Positions 1 through 5,860 of a DNA stretch of 5,884 bases are shown here, piece after piece (position 1 is the first letter of the stretch; each line of letters begins with the position of its first letter). This DNA is from Rhizobiaceae bacterium (GTDB lineage Bacteria; Pseudomonadota; Alphaproteobacteria; Rhizobiales; Rhizobiaceae): the NCBI GenBank assembly GCA_028865845.1, contig JAGWJK010000322.1, positions 1-5,884 on the forward strand, written 5' to 3'. Made by a program: the position numbers and the translations under genes. The notes beneath the pieces are model-generated. The model ran no database searches. It saw only the letters and a program-made list of their open reading frames with translations, and had not been told where the DNA came from.

Positions 1-1324
1 GTTTTGGCCGGGCAAGCACCGCTATCTGCTCAGTCCGCGAGGCTGCCGCCAGCGCCGCCTCGACATCCTGCAATTCGATGCGGTAGCCGAGAATCTTCAC
101 CTGGCGATCGAGCCGGCCACCGAAAACAACGCCATATACCGGGTCCTGGCGGCCAAGATCACCGGTTCGGTACCAGCGCTCTGCGCCCTCGGGCACGAAT
201 TTCTCCGCGTTCAACGCAGGCGCGTTCCAGTATCCGGCCGTCATTTGGGGCCCGGCAAGCCATATCTCCCCCGTCTCGCCATCTCGCGCCCTGGTACCAT
301 CGGGATTTCGGATCGATATCCGTTGGCCGCCCAGCGGCCAGCCGATGGGTGTCACCGATCCCTGATAGAAATTCTTCGGATCGATACGATAATGAGACGT
401 ATGAATGGTGCCTTCGGTCGGCCCGTACATGTTGTAGATCGTGGCATCAGGTGCTGCAGCGTGCCATTTGCGACTGAGCGACACCGGCAAGGCTTCGCCA
501 GCAAAAAGGCTGTATTTCAGCGAGGGCATGCAATTTCGCGAAACGAGACCGAGTTCGATCGCCTTTGCAGCCGCGGAAGGCACGATCAGGCAGGCGGTAA
601 GATTATGTGCCTTGATCAGCCGCGGCGCGAGGATCGCCCCATTCTGCGGCGCGACGAACAGTTCGGCCCCATGCAGCCAGCAGAGCATCATGTCGTGAAC
701 CGACAGGTCGAACGTCAGGTCGGCTGCCTGCAAGACCCGGTCACTGCAATCGATCGGAATGAGGTTCTGGACGGCATCGATATACGATGTCAGATTTCCA
801 GCGCTGATCGGTACGCCCTTCGGAACGCCAGTGGTTCCGGAGGTAAAGAGAAGATAGGCGACGGCTTCGCTCCCCAGAACTCGATGTGAAACGAAGCTAT
901 CGAACCTGTCTGTGCATGTCGCTCGCTCCGAAACAGGATCGATTTCCAGGATCGGCAAGCTGGCGGCAACGGGGTCGATCTGGCGTTTGGCATCGGCCGC
1001 GACGTTGCGATCCACCAGAAGAGCTGCCGCCCCGGACGATGACAGAATCTGGCTGTTTCGCATCGGCGGGAATGCGACGTTCAGCGGCACATAACCGCAG
1101 CCCGCGAGCAGGATTCCGAGGATCGAGGCATAGGTCGCAAAGGTCCTCTCTCCGTAGACCGCCACGAGCTGCCCGGGTTTGACACCCGTGGCTTCCAGAC
1201 GGTCGCAGACGTCGATGGCGGCAGAAAACAGCTTCTCGTAGGAGGCCCGAATGCCTGCCACCGTGATCGCGGGCCGCTCCCTGAATTGCCTAGCGCTTGC
1301 GAAAAGGCTTTGGTCCAGCGTCAT
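1..1324 (-). CDS. Amino-acid adenylation (NRPS-type AMP-binding) enzyme, 3' end cut by the window edge
   Basis: This ANL-superfamily adenylation enzyme should activate a carboxylic, probably amino, acid with ATP to an acyl-AMP for transfer to a carrier-protein thiol. The 441 visible residues contain adenylation motifs in order: A2-like LLAGCGYVPL (72-81), P-loop-like LLFTSGTTGVPKG (158-170), FDLSV (205-209), A5 NMYGPTEGT (298-306), A6 GEIWLAGPQMTAGYW (352-366), A7 YRTGDL (385-390) and hinge A8 GRLDRQVKILGYRIEL (403-418). The A10 catalytic lysine and anything after it (carrier, thioesterase or reductase domain) lie beyond position 1. The protein begins directly with the A domain, with no condensation domain before it. 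Asp206 matches the conserved Asp that binds the substrate alpha-amino group in NRPS A domains, so an amino acid is favoured over an acyl acid. The ATG overlaps the symporter stop as ATGA and has only a weak Shine-Dalgarno, pointing to translational coupling. A DltA-like ligase or a free-standing NRPS module are both possible. The substrate is unknown. Confidence 0.93.
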   Translation of the reverse strand, partial: MTLDQSLFASARQFRERPAITVAGIRASYEKLFSAAIDVCDRLEATGVKPGQLVAVYGERTFATYASILGILLAGCGYVPLNVAFPPMRNSQILSSSGAAALLVDRNVAADAKRQIDPVAASLPILEIDPVSERATCTDRFDSFVSHRVLGSEAVAYLLFTSGTTGVPKGVPISAGNLTSYIDAVQNLIPIDCSDRVLQAADLTFDLSVHDMMLCWLHGAELFVAPQNGAILAPRLIKAHNLTACLIVPSAAAKAIELGLVSRNCMPSLKYSLFAGEALPVSLSRKWHAAAPDATIYNMYGPTEGTIHTSHYRIDPKNFYQGSVTPIGWPLGGQRISIRNPDGTRARDGETGEIWLAGPQMTAGYWNAPALNAEKFVPEGAERWYRTGDLGRQDPVYGVVFGGRLDRQVKILGYRIELQDVEAALAAASRTEQIAVLARPK

Positions 1325-2817
1325 TCCGCGTTCCGTCCAACCAGGCTTTCGTCTCTCGTCGACGCACGGCCGAGCGCGTTGACGACGGCGGCGACGACGA
1401 TGTTTGCGATCAGCGCCAGGATACCGATGTAGACGGTGAAGGGCGCGCCGCCGAGGCTGATGGCCTGGAGCGGCTTCAGGCCGTTGATCCAGACGAGATA
1501 GGTGCCCCCGAAGAAACCGACGATCCAGCCGACGAGAAGACCCGGCGCACGGAACCAGTTGGTAAACAGCCCGAACACCAGCGCCGGCAGGGTCTGCAAG
1601 ATCCAGATGCCGCCGAGCAGCTGCAGATCGAGCGCGAACTGCGTCGGCAGGAACAGGATGACCAGCAGCGCCCCGATCTTGACGACAAGCGAGGTCACTT
1701 TCGCGACCTTCGCCTCGCCGGCGTCAGATACCTGCGGATTGACATAGGCCTTCCAGAAATTGCGGGTGAACAGATTGGCCGCGCCGATGCTCATGACGGC
1801 GGCCGGCACCAGCGCGCCGATTGCGATCGCCGCAAAGGCAAACCCGGCAAACCAGCTGGGAAACAGCGTCTGGAACAGCTGCGGCACGACATCGTTCGGG
1901 CTCGACAGCGTCAGATTGGCGGCATGGCCCATGTAGCCCAGCAGCGCCAGCAGACCGAGCAGCAACGTATAGGCCGGCAGCAGGATCGCATTCTTGCGGA
2001 TGGTGTTGCCGCTGTTGGAGGCGAAAATGCCGGTGAGCGTGTGCGGATACATGAAGGCGGCCAGGGCCGAGCCGAGTGCCAGCGTCGCATAGGCGACATA
2101 CTGGTTGCCGGCCAGAAGCAGGCTGCCGGCGCCCCTGGCCTGGAAATTGGCCTCGGCGGCGGCAAACACATTGGCATAGCCGCCGAGCTTGATCGGGATC
2201 GCCGCCACCGCCGTCAGCACGACGATGTAGATCATGATGTCCTTGACGAAGGCGATCAGCGCCGGCGCGCGCAGGCCGGCGGAATAGGTATAGAGCGCCA
2301 GCACGATGAAGGAGATCGCCAGCGGCACCTCGCCGTGCAGGCCAAGCGCCTTCAGCACCGCCGCCATGCCGACCAGCTGCAGCGCGATATAGGGCATGGT
2401 GGCCAAAACGCCGGTGATGGCGACGGCAAGCTCGAGCCCGCGCGAGCCATATTGGCCATGAACGACATCGCCGGCCGTCACATAGCCGAAATCCTTGGCC
2501 CGCTTCCACAGCACCGGCATCACCAGGAAGACGAAGGGATAGACGATGATCGTGTAGGGAAGCGCAAAGAAGCCGTAGGCACCGACGGCATAGACCAATG
2601 CCGGCACGGCGATGACGGTATAGGCGGTGTAGAAATCGCCGCCGACGAGGAACCAGGTGATCCAGGTGCCGAACGACCGGCCGCCGAGGCCCCATTCGTC
2701 GATATGGGCAAGGGTTGCAGGCTTGCGCCAGTGGGCGGCGATGAACCCCATGACCGTGACCAGCGCGAAGAAGAAGATGAAGACGGCAAGCGCCGTGCCG
2801 TTGATATCAGTCGTCAT
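1321..2817 (-). CDS. mctP: MctP-like sodium:solute symporter (monocarboxylate/amino-acid uptake permease)
   Basis: This 498-residue inner-membrane permease belongs to the solute:sodium symporter (SSS) family and resembles rhizobial MctP, which is known to import monocarboxylates such as lactate and pyruvate, and alanine. About 13 hydrophobic segments can be picked out by eye, from residues 9-28 to 459-482, giving the LeuT-fold length expected for the family. Family-like stretches include GGRSFGTWITWFLVGGDFYTA (in part, 45-65), the YSAGLRAPALIAFVKD loop (178-193) and the helix-8 region around PAAVMSIGAANLFTRN (338-353), where SSS proteins usually carry a sodium-site serine/threonine pair; here Ser343 is kept and the next residue is Ile. 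The start at 2817 has GGAG eight bases upstream and overlaps the DUF3311 stop by 11 bases. The stop overlaps the adenylation gene. Homology to the SSS family is certain; the MctP assignment rests on resemblance and the DUF3311 partner, and the actual substrate here is not proven. Confidence 0.95.
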   Translation of the reverse strand: MTTDINGTALAVFIFFFALVTVMGFIAAHWRKPATLAHIDEWGLGGRSFGTWITWFLVGGDFYTAYTVIAVPALVYAVGAYGFFALPYTIIVYPFVFLVMPVLWKRAKDFGYVTAGDVVHGQYGSRGLELAVAITGVLATMPYIALQLVGMAAVLKALGLHGEVPLAISFIVLALYTYSAGLRAPALIAFVKDIMIYIVVLTAVAAIPIKLGGYANVFAAAEANFQARGAGSLLLAGNQYVAYATLALGSALAAFMYPHTLTGIFASNSGNTIRKNAILLPAYTLLLGLLALLGYMGHAANLTLSSPNDVVPQLFQTLFPSWFAGFAFAAIAIGALVPAAVMSIGAANLFTRNFWKAYVNPQVSDAGEAKVAKVTSLVVKIGALLVILFLPTQFALDLQLLGGIWILQTLPALVFGLFTNWFRAPGLLVGWIVGFFGGTYLVWINGLKPLQAISLGGAPFTVYIGILALIANIVVAAVVNALGRASTRDESLVGRNAE

Positions 2818-3004
2818 GGCGGGTGCTCCGGTAGGCGATCCAGATCAGGATGGAGGTGATGGGAACCCAGAGGAGCTGGTACCAGTAGAAGAATGGGAAA
2901 CCCCACAGCACCGGATCATGGCTGTTGTAGAACGGGACCCACAGAAGACCGATATAGGGGATGAGCAGCAGCCACAGGACGGCTCGCCGATTTTGGCCAA
3001 ACAT
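2807..3004 (-). CDS. DUF3311 small membrane protein, partner of the MctP-type symporter
   Basis: This 65-residue protein has two hydrophobic segments (about residues 8-24 and 37-57) around a polar turn, and the family signature of prolines and aromatics: LLIPYIGLLWVPFYN, then GFPFFYWYQLLWVP. DUF3311 proteins are habitually encoded just before SSS permeases of the MctP type and are thought to be small accessory subunits; their exact role is not established. I chose ATG 3004 because GAAAGG sits 7 bases upstream and the family domain begins a few residues later. The frame stays open to an ATG at 3088, but those 28 extra residues are low-complexity, unlike the family, and would run through the leader hairpins. 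The last 11 bases overlap the symporter gene, so the two are translated as a unit. Confidence 0.88.
   Translation of the reverse strand: MFGQNRRAVLWLLLIPYIGLLWVPFYNSHDPVLWGFPFFYWYQLLWVPITSILIWIAYRSTRHDD
2826..2829 (-). promoter_or_regulatory. Ribosome binding site of the symporter gene
   Basis: GGAG on the minus strand lies 8 bases before the ATG at 2817, inside the end of the DUF3311 gene. It supports this start and independent re-initiation on top of the 11-base overlap. Confidence 0.7.
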
Positions 3005-3011
3005 GTCTTTG

Positions 3012-3017
3012 CCTTTC
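3012..3017 (-). promoter_or_regulatory. Ribosome binding site deciding the DUF3311 start
   Basis: GAAAGG on the minus strand lies 7 bases before the ATG at 3004. It is the reason for preferring the 65-residue product over a 93-residue form that would start at 3088. Confidence 0.6.
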
Positions 3018-3049
3018 ACGCGCGAAGAACAAAGCGCGACGGGAGTGCA

Positions 3050-3086
3050 AGAAAAAGGGCGAGTTCGAAAGGCCCTTGGAGAGGGC
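3050..3086 (-). promoter_or_regulatory. Possible attenuator: two mutually exclusive hairpins in the DUF3311-mctP leader
   Basis: Reading the minus strand as RNA, three short segments occur in order: GCCCT (3086-3082), AAGGGC (3077-3072) and GCCCTT (3060-3055), the last running into a T tract (TTTTT at 3056-3052). The middle segment can pair with the first (5 bp, 5-base loop) or with the third (6 bp, 11-base loop followed by T residues). The second form resembles a weak intrinsic terminator and the first an anti-terminator. It ends about 45 bases before the DUF3311 start. The stems are short, so this could be chance. Confidence 0.25.
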
Positions 3087-3093
3087 AATCCCG

Positions 3094-3108
3094 GCTACGC
3101 ATGGACCA
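3094..3108 (-). promoter_or_regulatory. Weak sigma-54-like promoter candidate before the DUF3311-mctP operon
   Basis: The minus strand carries TGGTCC, five bases, then TAGC, keeping the GG-N10-GC spacing of -24/-12 promoters and matching 7 of the 10 bases of TGGCAC-N5-TTGC. It lies about 90 bases before the DUF3311 start, upstream of the leader hairpins. One such match in 231 GC-rich bases is not surprising by chance, and no activator site was identified. No convincing -35/-10 pair was seen in the same gap. Confidence 0.18.
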
Positions 3109-3206
3109 ATCTAAATCGGAGGTCGCAGATTTCCAGATGGAGAACCCGTAAGTCGCTACTTTCCTTGACCGAAAGTGCCTTCTGACACGGCCTTCGACGA
3201 GGCTGG

Positions 3207-3226
3207 AAAGCGGCGATCGAAACCGC
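3207..3226 (-). terminator. Weak terminator candidate after the reductase gene
   Basis: Just past the reductase stop the minus strand reads GCGGT, a 7-base loop, GCCGC (with one T-G pair), then TTT. The stem is only 5 bp and the T run only three bases, so termination would be inefficient at best. It is the only hairpin near the stop that I can point to. Confidence 0.2.
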
Positions 3227-3235
3227 AAGGCATCG

Positions 3236-4132
3236 TCAGGTCCCGTCGGCCGTGCGTTTTTCCATGGCCCGGATCACAGCCACCATGTCTTCATTGCCCA
3301 ATCCAAGGCCCTGGGTTTCCGCATAGAGATCATAACAGATATCGATGAGCGGCGAGGCGATGCCGGCGCTTCGCGCGGCCTCGGCAATCAGCCGGTTGTT
3401 TTTCAGCACATCGGAGATCCCGGCCTGCCGGCTGAAGTCCTGCGTCAGCAGCTTTGCACCCTTCACCCGCGAGACGTCGCTCGACATCGGCCCGGCGTCG
3501 AGGATCGAGATAAACCGTGCGAGATCCAGCCCATGGCTTTCGGCAAAATGCGTCGCCTCCGCAAGTCCCGTGACCATCGTGATGAGGAACACATTGACTG
3601 CGAGCTTCATTACCAGCGCGCCGGGGACGGTGCCGCAGGCAAACAGGTCCCGGCACATCGGCGCAAGCAGCGGCCGAACGGACGCCACATCCTCGTCCGG
3701 CCCCGCCAGCATCGCCACCAACTGCCCGGCCTCGGCGGGCTTGCGCGATCCGGATACCGGCGCCTCGACATAACGCCCACCGGCAGCCAGGACATCGGCC
3801 TCCAGCGCTTTCGAATAGGCCGGCGGCACGGTTGCCATATTGATCAGCGTATGGCCCTTGACGCGGTTTTCGAAGCTGCCGTCAAGACGACCAAGGAGCA
3901 TATCCATTGTTGCATCGTCTGCGAGCATCAGGATCACGATGCTGCAGCGCGTAAAAACGTCGGCCACATCCTTGCCGACAGCGGCGCCCGCCTCCGCCAG
4001 GATCGCGGATTTTTCCGGCGATCGATTCCAGACAACCAGCTGCGTTCCGGCCTTGATCAAGTTGAGGGCCATTGGCTCCCCCATGGAACCAAGACCGATG
4101 AAGCCGATGGGGGAGGAAGGGGCAGATGACAT
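3236..4132 (-). CDS. Beta-hydroxyacid dehydrogenase, glyoxylate/succinic-semialdehyde reductase-like, NAD(P)-dependent
   Basis: This 298-residue cytosolic oxidoreductase belongs to the 3-hydroxyisobutyrate dehydrogenase family. The Rossmann motif IGFIGLGSMG is at residues 9-18. The second strand ends in WNRS (35-38); Asn-Arg-Ser at this place, rather than an acidic residue, usually means NADPH preference. The substrate-binding segment EAPVSGSRKPAEAGQL (123-138) and the C-terminal GLGLGNEDM (275-283) resemble plant GLYR1 and bacterial succinic-semialdehyde/glyoxylate reductases more than true HIBADH. The catalytic Lys176 and following Asn180 (KLAVN) are present, as are Thr101 and Ser127. The usual Phe and Asp of the late active-site helix are replaced by Ala237 and Asn245. 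The likely reaction is reduction of a small aldehyde or 2-oxo acid, or its reverse, but the substrate is open. Length is normal for the family. The start has only a weak GAGAG site; the gene follows the GGDEF-EAL gene by 59 bases. Confidence 0.93.
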   Translation of the reverse strand: MSSAPSSPIGFIGLGSMGEPMALNLIKAGTQLVVWNRSPEKSAILAEAGAAVGKDVADVFTRCSIVILMLADDATMDMLLGRLDGSFENRVKGHTLINMATVPPAYSKALEADVLAAGGRYVEAPVSGSRKPAEAGQLVAMLAGPDEDVASVRPLLAPMCRDLFACGTVPGALVMKLAVNVFLITMVTGLAEATHFAESHGLDLARFISILDAGPMSSDVSRVKGAKLLTQDFSRQAGISDVLKNNRLIAEAARSAGIASPLIDICYDLYAETQGLGLGNEDMVAVIRAMEKRTADGT

Positions 4133-4191
4133 TGGATATGCTCTCGGGGCAGAATCAGCGTGCGACGCCTGAGAGACTATCCGAGCGAACG

Positions 4192-5790
4192 TCAGCTTGC
4201 CTTCAGAATCTCATTGCGGCCACGCAAGAACTCGACCGTTTCCGTGAATGGCATGGCCTTGCCAAACAGGTAACCCTGGCCGATGTCGCAGCCTTCGTGC
4301 ATGAAATAAGCCAGTTGCGCATTTTCCTCGATGCCTTCGACGGTCGTCTTGATCTGCAGGCCGCGGCTGAGATTGAGGAGTGCCTGGACGATCTTTTCGT
4401 GGCGGTCATCGTGATCGCGCGCCGATTTCACGAAGCTCTTGTCGATCTTGATCTTGTCGAACTGATATCGCGCCAGCTGTGCCAGGCTGGAATAACCGGT
4501 GCCGAAATCGTCGAGCGCGATCTGGATGCCGGCCTTATGGAGATCACCGATGATCGTCGCGGCAAGATCGGGGTCCTGGATCAGTGCATTTTCGGTAATC
4601 TCGACCTCAAGTCGCTCAGGATCGAGGCCTGCATCCTCAAGTATTTTCAGGATGCGCGACGTCAGCAGCCGGTCTTCCATCTGAACGGCGGAGAGATTGA
4701 ACGAAAGGCATATATGCCCGGGCCAAAGCTTTGCATCTTCGCAAGCCGTCTTCAGCAGTTGCTGGAACAGCGGCGTGATGAGGCCGGTCTCCTCGGCAAT
4801 TCTGATGAAAATTTCCGGCGATACGCTATTGCCGTCGTCATCCGCCCATCGTGCGAGCGCTTCGAAGCCGCAGACATCGCCGGTGCGCAGGTTGATGAGC
4901 GGCTGGTAGAATGGCCGGATGTGGCCGGCTTCGATCGCCCTGCGCAATTGTCCTTCCAACTTCGCTTTGGCAGCGACGATCTGCTGCATTTCGTCCTGGA
5001 ATTTCAGCGCATTGTTGGCACCAAGGCTCTTGGCCTGGTACAGCGCGATGTCGGAGCGATGGCAGACATCGAGAAGCACGTCGCCATGTTCGGGCCAGCG
5101 CGCATAGCCGATGCTCGCGCCGACCTGGCACCATATCGTGCCGATCTCTATCGGCCGGCTCATCGACTGTATCATCAGCTTTGCGAACTGCTCATCCTTC
5201 TCCGCAGCCAAGTCGCGTGCGACGACGACGAACTCGTCGCCTCCGAAGCGGAAGACGCAGGATTCGGCCGCAAAGGCCGACAATCGCTTCGATATCTCCT
5301 GCAGAAGGCGGTCGCCGCCGTGATGGCCGACCAAATCGTTGACTTTCTTGAAGCCATCCAGGTCTATCGAAAAGATCGTGGCGCTCGGGAGCCGGCTGTC
5401 GTCGTCGTTCCTAGGGGTCTGTGCGATGTCGAATTTTTCGAATGCGTATCTGTTCGGAAGCCGAGTCAGATGGTCATGCGTCGCAATCCAATAGGAGCGT
5501 TTACCCTGTTCCTGCTGACGCTGCATCTCCTGGCGGAGGTCGAGGATGCGCATGATGGAATAGACGAAGCTCGCAAGGCCGGCGATCAGGAAGGTCAGGA
5601 AAAGCACGTCGAACGCGCTGCCCTTCAAGGTACGGAAAGCGCCGAAGATCTGCGGATGCCAGAGAAGACCGATAATCCAGAGGGCGAACGCGACGCCGCC
5701 CAATACCGCAAGCTGCCTTCCAGCCTTGCTATGGTAGAATACTAGCACTGATCCTCTCCCTGCGCCCCAAACTTCCCCGGCGACATACAT
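4192..5790 (-). CDS. Membrane-anchored GGDEF-EAL protein (cyclic-di-GMP synthesis/degradation)
   Basis: This 532-residue protein would make and/or degrade the second messenger cyclic-di-GMP at the inner membrane. Two hydrophobic segments (about 28-44 and 60-83) flank a loop of only about 15 residues, so there is no large periplasmic sensor domain; a short charged linker (84-98) follows. The GGDEF domain runs from about 100 to 265, with HDHLTRLPNR (105-114), SIDLDGF (141-147) and an intact GGDEF at 183-187. The EAL domain runs from about 285 to 525, with EAL at 310-312, Asn365, EITEN (397-401), DDFGTGYSSL (427-436), Lys448, Glu485 and GQGYLFG (504-510). These are the metal and catalytic residues expected of an active phosphodiesterase. 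The inhibitory RxxD site before GGDEF is absent (AAES instead). The start has GGGAG seven bases upstream. It may be bifunctional, or the GGDEF half may only bind GTP to tune the EAL half. Confidence 0.95.
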   Translation of the reverse strand: MYVAGEVWGAGRGSVLVFYHSKAGRQLAVLGGVAFALWIIGLLWHPQIFGAFRTLKGSAFDVLFLTFLIAGLASFVYSIMRILDLRQEMQRQQEQGKRSYWIATHDHLTRLPNRYAFEKFDIAQTPRNDDDSRLPSATIFSIDLDGFKKVNDLVGHHGGDRLLQEISKRLSAFAAESCVFRFGGDEFVVVARDLAAEKDEQFAKLMIQSMSRPIEIGTIWCQVGASIGYARWPEHGDVLLDVCHRSDIALYQAKSLGANNALKFQDEMQQIVAAKAKLEGQLRRAIEAGHIRPFYQPLINLRTGDVCGFEALARWADDDGNSVSPEIFIRIAEETGLITPLFQQLLKTACEDAKLWPGHICLSFNLSAVQMEDRLLTSRILKILEDAGLDPERLEVEITENALIQDPDLAATIIGDLHKAGIQIALDDFGTGYSSLAQLARYQFDKIKIDKSFVKSARDHDDRHEKIVQALLNLSRGLQIKTTVEGIEENAQLAYFMHEGCDIGQGYLFGKAMPFTETVEFLRGRNEILKAS

Positions 5791-5797
5791 GCGCCTG

Positions 5798-5802
5798 CTC
5801 CC
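5798..5802 (-). promoter_or_regulatory. Ribosome binding site of the GGDEF-EAL gene
   Basis: GGGAG on the minus strand lies 7 bases before the ATG at 5790, a strong match at ideal spacing, and fixes the start of the GGDEF-EAL protein. Confidence 0.7.
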
Positions 5803-5841
5803 AAGCGCTCAACTACATCATTTCATCATGCAACCTATTTT

Positions 5842-5860
5842 TGAAATCGCCTGATTTTCA
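5842..5860. repeat. Imperfect inverted repeat upstream of the GGDEF-EAL gene
   Basis: TGAAATC and GATTTTCA flank the four bases GCCT, a dyad with one extra T on one arm. It lies 52-70 bases before the GGDEF-EAL start in an AT-richer stretch, where an operator might be expected. No -35/-10 pair could be assigned in the 94 bases available, and no regulator is suggested by the sequence. Confidence 0.2.

Larger units (their letters stand above)
3005..3235. other. Non-coding gap between the reductase gene and the DUF3311-mctP operon
   Basis: This 231-base gap is the largest in the window and the probable control region of the DUF3311-symporter-adenylation operon. The open frames across it on either strand are short, arginine/serine-rich, and resemble no protein family, so I call none of them. 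It holds the weak terminator candidate, the sigma-54-like site, the paired leader hairpins and the DUF3311 ribosome binding site listed separately. Confidence 0.7.

Noticed and set aside
4..889. Overlapping plus-strand frames opposite the adenylation gene (4-477, 245-889)
   Set aside because: They lie entirely over conserved adenylation motifs on the minus strand and encode Arg/Pro/Ser-rich sequence without motifs.
1297..2859. A 520-codon open frame on the plus strand opposite the symporter
   Set aside because: It mirrors the symporter gene almost exactly and encodes a charged, Arg/Gln/Asp/His-rich protein, the usual antisense image of a GC-rich membrane-protein gene. It has no family motifs, whereas the minus-strand product is a clear SSS permease.
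3005..3088. N-terminal extension of the DUF3311 protein to an ATG at 3088
   Set aside because: The additional 28 residues look like translated non-coding sequence, the DUF3311 family normally starts near the ATG at 3004, and that ATG has a well-spaced GAAAGG.
3016..3228. A 70-codon minus-strand frame in the gap before DUF3311
   Set aside because: It has no convincing ribosome binding site, is rich in Arg and Ser, shows no motif, and covers the probable control region.
4126..5745. A 539-codon open frame on the plus strand opposite the GGDEF-EAL gene
   Set aside because: Long antisense frames are common in GC-rich genes with strong third-position bias. The minus strand encodes an unmistakable GGDEF-EAL protein over the same stretch, and the plus-strand product shows no recognisable domain.
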